In this document: piece by piece, positions 1 to 10,035 of the stretch | Layout: every line of letters begins with the position of its first letter | Position numbering within the stretch: the stretch's first letter is position 1 | From: Diplosphaera chodatii | Lineage: Eukaryota; Chlorophyta; Trebouxiophyceae; Prasiolales; Stichococcaceae | DNA: 64,000 nt | Assembly: GCA_032358165.1 (NCBI GenBank) | Contig: JAALGY010000016.1 | Span: forward strand, 1 to 64,000 | Reading direction: 5' to 3' | The notes under the pieces: generated by a model | The model's database searches: none | What the model was told of the DNA's origin: nothing | Seen by the model: the letters and a program-made list of their open reading frames with translations, nothing else | Position numbers and translations under genes: made by a program

Positions 1-27
1 ACCCAGGTCAGGGTGCAGCAGGTGGCA
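1..27. repeat. 98-bp minisatellite, edge fragment
   Basis: The first 27 bases match the GGTGCAGCAGGTGG part of the 98-bp unit that fills 4032-5640. They are the 3'-side flank of the LINE1 copy that starts at base 28, so that LINE1 lies inside the array. Confidence 0.8.
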
Positions 28-158
28 TTTGACATTGATTACATACTGGTGGTGGGCCATTTTGCCCTAGCCACAGGCTCTGGCGGAAAAACCCAGAGCA
101 ACATGCACAACGAGTCGTGTACGAAACCGTTCACTCCCCGCTGACAGAATGGTTCCAC

Positions 159-3100
159 TCAATCCCGGTTGGATGCACACCCCTCCAACTCTGCACATTG
201 ATCATGACAACCCCGCAAAAAGGCTGCCAGTTGCCCGGCATCCTGCTGCATAAAGTCCGCCACTGATGTGATGTTGCTGTCCTCAAACAGCTCCGAATGC
301 TGCACCCTCTGATCTACTAGGGCTGGACACCCCCAGACCATATGCGCCTCATCATCCACCACGCCGCAGTTACACCGCTGACACAGCCGCTCTGCCCGCG
401 GCAGCCGCTGCCACCTCCCTGTTTCCACCCCCAGCATGTGACTGCCCATGCGAAACTGTGCTAACCGCCGACGACCGGTCTTGGAGGCGACTGCCTGCAA
501 GTAGCCGGCCATCTGGTAGTTGTCACTGTTCACAGGGCCCCTGACTCCCAGCCACTCACGCACTTTGCGCAAGTCGCTGCCATTCACAGCATCGAAGGTG
601 CGGCGCTGCAGGTGTGCACTGACAACAGATGTGTCAATGCGCTGCGGCACGCCGTCAACGATGGGTGACATGAAGTGCAGGAACGAACACACCTGGGCAG
701 CCCAGCATGCTGAGCTGCTGGTGCTGCGCCCCGGCCGTGTGGCCAGAGCACAGTTCTCCAGGAATGCCTGCTTGGTGAGGCGGGTGTCCGGGATTGCGAC
801 CAGCCGGTTCCAGAACCGGCAGATGGCCAGCGTTGCCGTGTGCGCCACTGGGAACCGCCCAAGCTCCCCCAACACCGCCACGTTGGGAGTGCCTGTGCGC
901 ACGCCAAGAACAGACCGAAGGAACTTCCGATGGACAAGCTCACAAGTATCCATGCCAGTACCACATAACGCCCCAGGTCCCCATGTTTCGACACCATATA
1001 GCATAACAGGACGTACTAGTGCATCAAACAAATGCAGCTGCAATGCTGGGTCATGCAGGCTCAGGTCGTGGCAACGATGCTGCAATGCAAGTGCGGCGCG
1101 CTGGGCGGAGGCCGCTCTGCCGATGCTAGCGGCAGCAAAAGAACTACGAGTAGAGATATCAACCCCCAGATAGGTAAACGAGTCCAGCACTTCGATGGGA
1201 GCATGCATGTAGGTGAGAACCGGTGGTGCAGCAGCCTGGGCTGCATACACCACGACCTTTGTCTTCTTCACGTTGACGGTGAGGCGCCAGCGCTTGCAGT
1301 ACGACTCCAGCAGGTCGAGCTGCGCCTGCAGGCCGCGTACGGACGTGGACACCAGGTCCAGGTCATCTGCATAGAAGAGGGCAGGTGCCTGCACACCACA
1401 CAGGGTGGGCAGGTCCAGGTCCCCGCCGGCGGCCTCCAGTTCCGCTTGGAAATCGTCAATGTAGATCCCGAAAAGGGTTGGAGATAGTGGACATCCCTGC
1501 TTAACGCCCAAAGTGCTCTGGAATGTATCGGACATTCCCCCCTCAAACTGCAATGCCATTGGCACATCAGCATACAGTGCCTGAACCCCCCTCAGAAACT
1601 CCCCATGCACCCCAATCCGCTGCAGCTTCTCCCAAAGCAAATCACGAGGTACAGTATCGTATGCCTTCTTGAAATCGACAAAGCAAGAGTACAGAGGCTG
1701 CTTATCTGCCTTGGCCTTCTCGATGAGGGTGCGAACGACGAAGGTTTGATCGGTGGTGCGGTGGTCCTTGCGGAAGCCCGCCTGTCCGCGTGCGCGCAGC
1801 TGGTGCTGCTCGGTCCACCTCATAAGCTTTTCGTTAAGCATGCAAGCATATAGTTTTGCCAGCAGAGACCCAACAGCAATGCCACGGTAATTACCCGGAT
1901 CAGATGTGTCGCCCCCCTTATGAATTGGCGTGATGCCGCACAATGCCCAGCTCCTTGGCAACGCTGCAACTCGTTGACACGAGTTAAAAATACATGCAAG
2001 ACAGGGTGCAAGCTGCGCCGCTGCAACAGATAAAGCATCCAATTTGAGCAATCCCACCGTCGCTTTGCCTCCGCGCAGGGCTCCTATAGCCTCTTGCACG
2101 GCGCCGGCTGTGAAGGGCGAGTTGAGCTCGCTCCCGTCGGCAAAAGGTGGCGCAGCCCCACTACCCGAGGTACCTGCAGTGCTTGATGGAAGTGTGGGGG
2201 CATCCAGTAGTTTACGGAAGGACTCGAGCATCACATCATCTGCTATGGGACAGGACCGCTTCTTAGCAGGTTTGAACTTCTGCCAGAACTTCTTGGAGTC
2301 GGTAGAGCGAGCCATTTCAGTGAGAGAAAGAGCCTGACTGCGGGTCCACTGGCGCTGTGTGCGGCGTAGCAGGTGCTGGTACTGCTGGCGCAGTGCGCGA
2401 GCAGCAGCTGACTGCGGGTCGCGACGCGCGGCTTGCCGCGCTGCGCGGCGCCCGCGGGCCAGTTCAGCGTCCCACCAGCGGGGCACAGCGTTGCGGTCAC
2501 GCCCCCGCCCCTTGGCGGCCGGCGCTGTTGCAGCCACCTCAGCCTGCGTGGTCTCGATAAACTGGTCGAACTGCAAGCCCACAGCATGCATGTCATCAGG
2601 TACCTGGGCGGCGTCAGCTGCCGTTGCGATGTCGACCAGTTGGGCTGCTGCATCAAGCTGCTGCAGGCGCTGCTGCCACACTCCCAGCTGCGCTGCGCTG
2701 AGGCGCAGGGGCTGCTGGGTTGTGGGCTGCTGCGGTTGCTGCTGCTGATGGCGGCGGCGCTGGCGACGTGGGAGCGGCTGCTGGGCGGCGGTGGTCCTCT
2801 TGATGAGCAAGTGCAGGGCTGCGTGGTCCGACTCGGGAGCAGGGAGTACTGTTAGGGATTGAATCAGCGGGAATGCATCAGCACTTGCAAGCACATAGTC
2901 GATCAGGCTGCTGCCCACCTGACTGTGGCTGACAAAAGTGACTTGTCCCCCCTCATCTCCTGGGACACGACCGTTAGCAATCCTGAGGGATGTCTCAACA
3001 CACATGTCAAGCAGAGCCCTGCCCCACTTGTTGGGCCGCTCCCTGCTGTCGCGGCTGTGCCGCTGTGACTGCACAGGAGGGGCAGTGGAGGGCAGGAACT

Positions 3101-3617
3101 CTTCTGTGACAGGGTGATCGACAGATCCCGGAAAGTCCGGGCAGGTGCTGGTGCGTGCGTTCAGGTCTCCAACAACAAACACATGCCCCATGCGGCAGGT
3201 GGCGCTCACCTCCTCACGTAACGCCTCCCAGACCGCAGGGCCTTTGCCATCAAATGATGGGCTGCCCTCTGGTGGAATGTAACATGCGAACATGTACGCA
3301 TCCTCCTCCTGGCCAATGGCTTTGTCAAACCTCAAAACAGCGTAGCAGTTCTGGGGTCCAGTCGATAAGTGTGTTACCATTGGTGCCAGCTTGTCGGCGA
3401 CGTAGACAGCGATGCCGCCACGTGCGCCGCCACGCTGCTGACGCCGGCTGCGCGGCAGGTGCAGGACGGACGTGAAGCCGTCCAGCTCCGGCGCATCGCT
3501 CCCCTCACGCGCCCACGTCTCGCTGAATGCCAGTACATCGAAGTCAGCCGCCTTGATGACCTGCGAAAGAGCAGATGCATCTCTGGACAGCCAGCCCTGG
3601 ACGTTCAGGCTCAGCAC
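159..3617 (-). CDS. LINE1 ORF2: endonuclease-reverse transcriptase, about 1,152 aa
   Basis: This protein would nick the target DNA and copy the element RNA in place (target-primed reverse transcription). Numbering is from the first codon given here. The endonuclease domain (about 1-270) shows LSLNVQG, the catalytic Glu of SETW (33), GDLN (150-153) and SDH (263-265). The reverse transcriptase spans about 520-830 with DFKKAYD (649-654), GVKQGCPLSP and the catalytic YADD (749-752). A C-terminal zinc-binding motif of the form CxxC...HxxxxC starts near 1079, as in many LINEs. The frame opens with a GTG codon at 3617 and has no in-frame ATG between the upstream TAG (3675-3677) and the endonuclease core, so the true start is unknown. 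I see no internal stop or frameshift, so it could be active if start or readthrough is solved. Confidence 0.9.
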   Translation of the reverse strand: MLSLNVQGWLSRDASALSQVIKAADFDVLAFSETWAREGSDAPELDGFTSVLHLPRSRRQQRGGARGGIAVYVADKLAPMVTHLSTGPQNCYAVLRFDKAIGQEEDAYMFACYIPPEGSPSFDGKGPAVWEALREEVSATCRMGHVFVVGDLNARTSTCPDFPGSVDHPVTEEFLPSTAPPVQSQRHSRDSRERPNKWGRALLDMCVETSLRIANGRVPGDEGGQVTFVSHSQVGSSLIDYVLASADAFPLIQSLTVLPAPESDHAALHLLIKRTTAAQQPLPRRQRRRHQQQQPQQPTTQQPLRLSAAQLGVWQQRLQQLDAAAQLVDIATAADAAQVPDDMHAVGLQFDQFIETTQAEVAATAPAAKGRGRDRNAVPRWWDAELARGRRAARQAARRDPQSAAARALRQQYQHLLRRTQRQWTRSQALSLTEMARSTDSKKFWQKFKPAKKRSCPIADDVMLESFRKLLDAPTLPSSTAGTSGSGAAPPFADGSELNSPFTAGAVQEAIGALRGGKATVGLLKLDALSVAAAQLAPCLACIFNSCQRVAALPRSWALCGITPIHKGGDTSDPGNYRGIAVGSLLAKLYACMLNEKLMRWTEQHQLRARGQAGFRKDHRTTDQTFVVRTLIEKAKADKQPLYSCFVDFKKAYDTVPRDLLWEKLQRIGVHGEFLRGVQALYADVPMALQFEGGMSDTFQSTLGVKQGCPLSPTLFGIYIDDFQAELEAAGGDLDLPTLCGVQAPALFYADDLDLVSTSVRGLQAQLDLLESYCKRWRLTVNVKKTKVVVYAAQAAAPPVLTYMHAPIEVLDSFTYLGVDISTRSSFAAASIGRAASAQRAALALQHRCHDLSLHDPALQLHLFDALVRPVMLYGVETWGPGALCGTGMDTCELVHRKFLRSVLGVRTGTPNVAVLGELGRFPVAHTATLAICRFWNRLVAIPDTRLTKQAFLENCALATRPGRSTSSSACWAAQVCSFLHFMSPIVDGVPQRIDTSVVSAHLQRRTFDAVNGSDLRKVREWLGVRGPVNSDNYQMAGYLQAVASKTGRRRLAQFRMGSHMLGVETGRWQRLPRAERLCQRCNCGVVDDEAHMVWGCPALVDQRVQHSELFEDSNITSVADFMQQDAGQLAAFLRGCHDQCAELEGCASNRD

Positions 3618-3674
3618 AGACAGGGCGCTGTTAGGGGACCGGATTGCGCCGGGCGCAGCCCGGCCCCAGCACCC

Positions 3675-4031
3675 CTAGCAGACATGGTTGGAGGTGGGTT
3701 TGGGTGTGGCTGGCGCCTTTGCTGGAGAGGGTTGTGTGCCCTCAGCCAGTGTGGGGCCACCAGGTGATGTGTGAGAAGTGGGCTCAACAGGCAGCACAGC
3801 AAAGCGTGATGCAATGCCAAGGGGAGCAGCAGCAGGGTGAGGGCCAAGAGCGCTTGGCCGCCGCTGCCGGCGCGGCGCGAGGTGCTGCTGTGCAAATTGC
3901 ACAGCATCCGCGGCTGCGCGGCGTGCATTCGCCACTGGAGCTGCATCTTGGGCTGCCTGGTGTTGACTCCTGCGCAGCTGTGCCGCTGCGTCACGACGCT
4001 GCGGTGCCACGCTCTCAAAGATAGACACTCC
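3675..4031 (-). CDS. LINE1 ORF1, 3' part
   Basis: An open frame runs from the 5' junction to a TAG at 3675-3677 and is in the same frame as ORF2. It encodes an Ala/Gln/Arg-rich stretch followed by a Pro/Thr/Ser-rich tail ending SNHVC. No zinc knuckle or RRM is visible. It is probably the C-terminal part of the RNA-binding ORF1 protein, cut by 5' truncation of this copy. Upstream the frame continues into minisatellite and is meaningless there. Function is inferred from position only. Confidence 0.5.
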   Translation of the reverse strand, partial: GVSIFESVAPQRRDAAAQLRRSQHQAAQDAAPVANARRAAADAVQFAQQHLAPRRQRRPSALGPHPAAAPLGIASRFAVLPVEPTSHTSPGGPTLAEGTQPSPAKAPATPKPTSNHVC

Positions 4032-5640
4032 GCAGGCTGAGGGTGGTGTGGGTGATGGTGAGGATGACAGGCTGGTGTTGGCGGCGGCGGCGGGCGGCGG
4101 GCGGCACTCAGACCAGGGTGCAGCAGGTGGCAGGCTGTGGGTGGTGGTGAGGATGGCAGGCTGGTGTTGGCGGCGGCGGCAGGCAGCGGGCAGCACCCAG
4201 GTCAGGGTGCAGCAGGTGGCAGGCTGTGGGTGGTGTGGATGGTGATGAAGACGGCGGGCTGGCGTTGGCGGCGGCGGCGGGCGGCGGGCAGCACTCAGAT
4301 CAGGGTGCAGCAGGTGGCAGGCTGAGGGTGGTGTGGATGGTGGTGAAGATGGCAGGCTGGTGTTGGCGGCGGCGGCAGGCGGCGGGCAGCACTTAGATCA
4401 GGGTGCAGCAGGTGGCAGGCTGTGGGTGGTGTGGATGGTGGTGAAGGCGGCAGGCTGGTGTTGGCGGCGGCGGCGGGCGGCGGGCGGCACTCAGGCGAGG
4501 GTGCAGCAGATGGCAGGCTGAGGGTGTGTGGATGGTGACGACGGCAGGCTGGCGTTGGCGGCGGCGGCGGGCGGCGGGCGGCACCCAGATCAAGGTGCAG
4601 CAGGTGGCAGGCTGTGGGTGGTGTGGATGGTGGTGAGGATGGCAGGCTGGTGTTGGCGGCGGCGGCAGGCGGCGGGCGGCACTCAGACCAGGGTGCAGCA
4701 GGTGGCAGGCTGTGGGTGGTGTGTGGATGGTGACGACGGCAGGCTGGCGTTGGCGGCGGCGGCAGGCGGCGGGCGGCACTCAGACCAAGGTGCAGCAGGT
4801 GGCAGGCTGTGGGTGGTGTGGATGGTGGTGAGGATGGCAGGCTGGTGTTGGCGGCGGCGGCAGGCGGCGGGCGGCACTCAGACCAGGGTGCAGCAGGTGG
4901 CAGGCTGAGGGTGGTGTAGGTGGTGGTGAGGATGGCAGGCTGGTGTTGACGGCGGCGGCAGGCAGCGGGCAGCACGCAGGTCAGGGTGCAGCAGGTGGCA
5001 GGCTGAGGGTGTTTGCAATTGCTGGTGAAGGCGGCAGGCTGGTGTTGGCGGCGGCGGCAGGCGGCGGGCGGCACTCAGATCAGGGTGCAGCAGGTGGCAG
5101 GCTGAGGGTGGTGTGGGTGGTGGTGAAGGCGGCAGGCTGGTGTTGGCGGCGGCGGCAGGCGGCGGGCGGCACTCAGACCAGGGTGCAGCAGGTGGCAGGC
5201 TGAGGGTGGTGTGGGTGGTGGTGAGGATGGCAGGCTGGTGTTGGCGGCGGCGGCAGGCAGCGGGCAGCACCCAGGTCAGGGTGCAGCAGGTGGCAGGCTG
5301 AGGGTGTTGCAATTGCTGGTGAAGGCGGCAGGCTGGTGTTGGCGGCGGCGGCAGGCGGCGGGCGGCACTCAGATCAGGGTGCAGCAGGTGGCAGGCTGTG
5401 GGTGGTGTGGATGGTGGTGAAGGCGGCAGGCTGGTGTTGGCGGCGGCGGCAGGCGGCGGGCGGCACTCAGACCAGGGTGCAGCAGGTGGCAGGCTGAGGG
5501 TGGTGTGGGTGGTGGTGAGGATGGCAGGCTGGTGTTGGCGGCGGCAACAGGCAGCGGGCAGCACCCAGGTCAGGGTGCAGCAGGTGGCAGGCTGAGGGTG
5601 TTGCGGATGCTGGTGAAGGGCGGCAGGCTGGTGTTGGCGG
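4032..5640. repeat. 98-bp minisatellite array, main block
   Basis: About 16 tandem copies of a G-rich unit. The landmark GGCAGGCTGG recurs at 4351, 4449, 4543 and 4641, giving a 98-bp period with some 94-bp variants. Because 98 is not a multiple of 3 and the unit lacks stops, all frames stay open; the long Pro/Ala/His-rich frames seen here (for example 4295-5074 and 4878-5765, minus) are not genes. Variants differ mainly in GGCGGCGGGCGGCAC versus GGCAGCGGGCAGCAC. Confidence 0.92.
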
Positions 5641-6083
5641 CGGCGGCGGCGCGGTGGGTAGCCCTCAGACCAGGGTGCAGCGGGTGGCAGGCTGGGGTGG
5701 TGTGGATGCTGGTGGCAGGCTGATGTTGGGAGCTGGCACTGCTGATGTGGGCAGTGCAGCACCACTGGAAGGTGGCACGTGCAGGCACGTGCCGCTCACG
5801 GCGATCGAAAGAGGGGGGCTGGGAAACGGGGTAGCTGATGCTGACGTGGCAGTGGCAACACGTGCAAGCACGTGCCGCTGGCGCTGGGGATGACGGGGAC
5901 GGTGGGGGCTTCAGTGGGTGCCTGCAGCAAAGCGGAGGACAACCGACAGCAGCTGCCTAAGCCTAGCGACGGGCGATGCCGGCGCGTAACGCGGCTGACG
6001 CACAGCTGAAGCCGGTGCAGGTGGCTGGCCGGGGTGTGGTTGGTATTCTCAAGCTGCCGGGGGTGGGGGTGGGGGTGGGGGTG

Positions 6084-6160
6084 CCTAAACCCTAAACCCT
6101 AATTCCAAGTTTCCAAGATAGCTTCTTGGATATTTTTGGATTTTAGGGTTTAGGGTTTAG
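6084..6160. repeat. Inverted telomere-repeat palindrome
   Basis: CCTAAACCCTAAACCCTAA (6084-6102) and TTTTAGGGTTTAGGGTTTAG (6141-6160) face outward around a 38-bp core. The core contains the inverted pair TCCAAGA/TCTTGGA. The whole forms an imperfect hairpin of about 75 bp, preceded by a (GGGGGT)n run. The motif is the TTTAGGG type. It is interstitial, with unique sequence on both sides, so it is not a chromosome end. Confidence 0.85.
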
Positions 6161-6244
6161 TAGCTGGCGGGAGATGGGGGCGGCAGGAAGTAGCGACGAT
6201 AGGTGACGGGAAGCAGGTAGCAGGTGAGGGGAGGCTGGATATGG

Positions 6245-6505
6245 AATGGATAGCGGTAAGGGAAGTGCAAATAGCGATGGAAAAGGACCTTTGACCGGAA
6301 GGCTGTTTGTGTATTGCGTTTTTCAACGACTTATATACACAAACCATGGAGGGCAGATTGCCGAAGCAACCACTTGCATAGGGTGGGGTGGGTTGGTCCC
6401 ACACGGAACTAGACCCGAAACTTCCGCCACCGCCAGGGATCGAACCCGGTCCCTGAACGGTGTCCAATGAATGGATAGCGGTAAGGGAAGTGCAAATAGC
6501 GATGG
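6245..6505 (-). mobile_element. 225-bp element, copy A
   Basis: One full 225-bp unit plus a 36-bp repeat of its start: the marker AATGGATAGCGG occurs at 6245 and 6470. Sense is taken as the minus strand, where the T-arm-like GGGTTCGATCCC reads correctly and the 3' end is constant. The empty site is preserved in the duplicate at about 10638. Left flank GGCTGG and right flank TGGCAGG suggest a short TSD. No coding capacity. Confidence 0.88.
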
Positions 6506-6919
6506 TGGCAGGAAGCTGCAAGGGTAGACGGCAGGAAGCAGGCAGCTGAAAGGCGGGGGTGGCCGGAAGTAGCGACGGCAGGCGGTAGGAAGCAGGCAGG
6601 AAGCGGATGCCCGTGTGCGGCACAAAGGCCCACGCTAGGCTGGCCTCGAGGCCGCCCGGTGGGGCGCGCGGACAAGATGGTCGACGGATCTAGGAGCAAG
6701 GGTGTAGGTGAGGCACTCTACGTGGTTGCGTCCAGGATGGAGGCGGCGTTTGGGAGGGGCGCGGCGCGCAAGGTCGACGGAGGGCTCAGCTGTGCACGGG
6801 GCTGCTGGGCGCTCACGGCGGCTGCTGGGCACGCGGCTCTCGCGGACTGCTCGTCTCACTGAGGTGAATCACCGTGTGCAATGCTGCAGAGGGCGATTTT
6901 GAGAGTGAAAACGAGAAGT

Positions 6920-7233
6920 GCAGCAGCACTTAGATCAGGGTGCAGCAGGTGGCAGGCTGTGGGTGGTGTGGATGGTGGTGAGGATGGTAGGCTGGTGTTG
7001 GCGGCGGCGGCGGGCGGCGGGCAGCACTCAGGCGAGGGTGCAGCAGATGGCAGGCTGAGGGTGTGTGGATGGTGACGACGGCAGGCTGGCGTTGGCGGCG
7101 GCGGCAGGCGGCGGGCGGCACTCAGATCAAGGTGCAGCAGGTGGCAGGCTGTGGGTGGTGTGGATGGTGGTGAGATGGCAGGCTGGTGTTGGCGGTGGCG
7201 GCAGGCGGCGGGCGGCACTCAGACCAGGGTGCA
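6920..7233. repeat. 98-bp minisatellite, block 2
   Basis: About three units of the 98-bp repeat lie between duplication block A and the LINE1 copy at 7234. The same GGCAGGCTGG landmark and GGTGCAGCAGG motif are present. No gene. Confidence 0.88.
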
Positions 7234-9033
7234 TTTGACATTGATTACATACTGGTGGTGGGCCATTTTGGCCTAGCCACAGGCTCTGGCGGAAAAACCC
7301 AGAGCAACATGCACAACGAGTCGTGTACGAAACCGTTCACTCCCCGCTGACAGAATGGTTCCACTCAATCCCGGTTGGATGCACACCCCTCCAACTCTGC
7401 ACATTGATCATGACAACCCCGCAAAAAGGCTGCCAGTTGCCCGGCATCCTGCTGCATAAAGTCCGCCACTGATGTGATGTTGCTGTCCTCAAACAGCTCC
7501 GAATGCTGCACCCTCTGATCTACTAGGGCTGGACACCCCCAGACCATATGCGCCTCATCATCCACCACGCCGCAGTTACACCGCTGACACAGCCGCTCTG
7601 CCCGCGGCAGCCGCTGCCACCTCCCTGTTTCCACCCCCAGCATGTGACTGCCCATGCGAAACTGTGCTAACCGCCGACGACCGGTCTTGGAGGCGACTGC
7701 CTGCAAGTAGCCGGCCATCTGGTAGTTGTCACTGTTCACAGGGCCCCTGACTCCCAGCCACTCACGCACTTTGCGCAAGTCGCTGCCATTCACAGCATCG
7801 AAGGTGCGGCGCTGCAGGTGTGCAGTGACAACAGATGTGTCAATGCGCTGCGGCACGCCGTCAACGATGGGTGACATGAAGTGCAGGAACGAACACACCT
7901 GGGCAGCCCAGCATGCTGAGCTGCTGGTGCTGCGCCCCGGCCGTGTGGCCAGAGCACAGTTCTCCAGGAATGCCTGCTTGGTGAGGCGGGTGTCCGGGAT
8001 TGCGACCAGCCGGTTCCAGAACCGGCAGATGGCCAGCGTTGCCGTGTGCGCCACTGGGAACCGCCCAAGCTCCCCCAACACCGCCACGTTGGGAGTGCCT
8101 GTGCGCACGCCAAGAACAGACCGAAGGAACTTCCGATGGACAAGCTCACAAGTATCCATGCCAGTACCACATAACGCCCCAGGTCCCCATGTTTCGACAC
8201 CATATAGCATAACAGGACGTACTAGTGCATCAAACAAATGCAGCTGCAATGCTGGGTCATGCAGGCTCAGGTCGTGGCAACGATGCTGCAATGCAAGTGC
8301 GGCGCGCTGGGCGGAGGCCGCTCTGCCGATGCTAGCGGCAGCAAAAGAACTACGAGTAGAGATATCAACCCCCAGATAGGTAAACGAGTCCAGCACTTCG
8401 ATGGGAGCATGCATGTAGGTGAGAACCGGTGGTGCAGCAGCCTGGGCTGCATACACCACGACCTTTGTCTTCTTCACGTTGACGGTGAGGCGCCAGCGCT
8501 TGCAGTACGACTCCAGCAGGTCGAGCTGCGCCTGCAGGCCGCGTACGGACGTGGACACCAGGTCCAGGTCATCTGCATAGAAGAGGGCAGGTGCCTGCAC
8601 ACCACACAGGGTGGGCAGGTCCAGGTCCCCGCCGGCGGCCTCCAGTTCCGCTTGGAAATCGTCAATGTAGATCCCGAAAAGGGTTGGAGATAGTGGACAT
8701 CCCTGCTTAACGCCCAAAGTGCTCTGGAATGTATCGGACATTCCCCCCTCAAACTGCAATGCCATTGGCACATCAGCATACAGTGCCTGAACCCCCCTCA
8801 GAAACTCCCCATGCACCCCAATCCGCTGCAGCTTCTCCCAAAGCAAATCACGAGGTACAGTATCGTATGCCTTCTTGAAATCGACAAAGCAAGAGTACAG
8901 AGGCTGCTTATCTGCCTTGGCCTTCTCGATGAGGGTGCGAACGACGAAGGTTTGATCGGTGGTGCGGTGGTCCTTGCGGAAGCCCGCCTGTCCGCGTGCG
9001 CGCAGCTGGTGCTGCTCGGTCCACCTCATAAGC
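7234..9033 (-). mobile_element. LINE1 copy b, 5'-truncated
   Basis: The sequence is nearly identical to 28-1830 of copy a. It is cut off at the 5' side at CCTCATAAGCT, where the 98-bp minisatellite resumes. The array sequence GGGTGCAGCAGG is interrupted after TGCA, and TGCA is repeated at 7230-7233 and 9034-9037, giving a 4-bp TSD. This is classic 5' truncation by incomplete reverse transcription. It shares the 3' UTR and tail of copy a. Confidence 0.9.
7365..9033 (-). pseudogene. LINE1 ORF2 C-terminal half (RT core to zinc motif)
   Basis: An open frame of 554 codons from the first ATG (9029) matches residues 599-1152 of ORF2 in copy a with only a few substitutions. It has DFKKAYD, GVKQGCPLSP, YADD and the C-terminal CxxC...HxxxxC motif. 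The endonuclease and the N-terminal RT part are missing because the element is 5'-truncated, so it cannot retrotranspose by itself. The near-identity implies recent insertion. Confidence 0.9.
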
Positions 9034-9779
9034 TGCAGCAGGTGGCAGGCTGTGGGTGGTGGTGAGGATGGCAGGCTGGTGTTGGCGGCGGCGGCAGGCA
9101 GCGGGCAGCACCCAGGTCAGGGTGCAGCAGGTGGCAGGCTGAGGGTGGTGTGGGTGGTGGTGAGGATGGCAGGCTGGTGTTGGCGGCGGCGGCAGGCAGC
9201 GGGCAGCACCCAGGTCAGGGTGCAGCAGGTGGCAGGCTGTGGGTGGTGTGGATGGCGGTGAGGATGGCAGGCTGGCGTTGGCGGCGGCGGCAGGCAGCGG
9301 GCAGCACCCAGATCAGGGTGCAGCAGGTGGCAGGCTGTGGGTGGTGTGGATGGTGGTGAAGGCGGCAGGCTTGTGTTGGCGGCGGCGGCGGGCGGCGGGC
9401 AGCACTCAGGCGAGGGTGCAGCAGATGGCAGGCTGAGGGTGTGTGGATGGTGACGACGGCAGGCTGGCGTTGGCGGCGGCGGCAGGCGGCGGGTGGCACT
9501 CAGATCAAGGTGCAGCAGGTGGCAGGCTGTGGGTGGTGTGGATGGTGGTGAGGACGGCAGGCTGGTGTTGGCGGCGGCGGCAGGCGGCGGGCGGCACTCA
9601 GACCAGGGTGCAGCAGGTGGCAGGCTGTGGGTGGTGTGGGTGGTGGTGAGGATGGCAAGCTGGTGTTGGCGGCGGCGGCAGGCAGCGGGCAGCACCCAGG
9701 TCAGGGTGCAGCAGGTGGCAGGCTGAGGGTGTTGCGGATGCTGGTGAAGGCGGCAGGCTGGTGTTGGCGGCGGCGGCGG
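9034..9779. repeat. 98-bp minisatellite, block 3
   Basis: About seven units continue directly after the 5' junction of LINE1 copy b. The array then degenerates (GGCGGCGGCGGCGCGGCGGG) into duplication block B. Frames open through it (for example 9117-10052, minus) are repeat artefacts. Confidence 0.88.
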
Positions 9780-10035
9780 CGCGGCGGGTAGCCCCTCAGA
9801 CCAGGGTGCAGCGGGTGGCAGGCTGGGGTGGTGTGGATGCTGGTGGCAGGCTGATGTTGGGAGCTGGCACTGCTGATGTGGGCAGTGCAGAACGCCGAAG
9901 GGCAGGTGGCACGTGCAGGCACGTGCCGAGGACGGCGATCGAAAGGGGGGGCTGGGAAACGGGGTAGCTGATGCTGACGTGGCAGTGGCAACACGTGCCA
10001 GCACGTGCCGCTGGCGCTGGGGATGATGGCGCTGG

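Larger units (their letters stand above)
28..4031 (-). mobile_element. LINE1 copy a, longest non-LTR retrotransposon copy of this family
   Basis: The element reads on the minus strand. It has part of an ORF1 (4031-3675), a complete-looking ORF2 (3617-159) and a 3' UTR of about 130 bp ending in GTAATCAATGTCAA. Both flanks are the 98-bp minisatellite. The array motif GTGGCAGGCTG is split after GTGGCA, and GCA recurs at 25-27 and 4032-4034, which suggests a 3-bp TSD. There is no poly(A); other copies end in variable numbers of TCAATG. The 5' end is probably truncated inside ORF1. The family resembles RTE/CR1-like LINEs by its YGVETW region and microsatellite-type tail, but the clade assignment is inference. 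Confidence 0.9.
5641..6919. repeat. Segmental duplication block A (partner 9780-11052)
   Basis: This stretch of about 1.3 kb is nearly identical to 9780-11052. It runs from the degenerate end of the minisatellite through a (GGGGGT)n run and a telomere-type palindrome to a G/A-rich tract and the shared end GAGAAGT. I see no convincing gene. Block A carries a 225-bp element (6245-6505) where block B is empty. Block B carries one (10036-10278) where block A is empty, so the duplication is older than both insertions. Confidence 0.85.

Noticed and set aside
4032..5640. CRISPR-like regular repeat spacing
   Set aside because: Units are contiguous with no unique spacers, and the genome is eukaryotic: a minisatellite.
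4295..5765. Minus-strand Pro/Ala-rich frames (259 and 295 codons)
   Set aside because: Same artefact over the 98-bp minisatellite; every frame is open.
6084..6160. True chromosome end
   Set aside because: Only about two and a half repeats on each side, facing outward, with continuous sequence on both flanks and a second identical copy.
6245..6505. 225-bp element as a miniature LTR (TRIM) element
   Set aside because: The terminal repeat varies from 0 to 85 bp and is truncated at one side only. A TRIM would have fixed LTRs, a primer-binding site and a polypurine tract.
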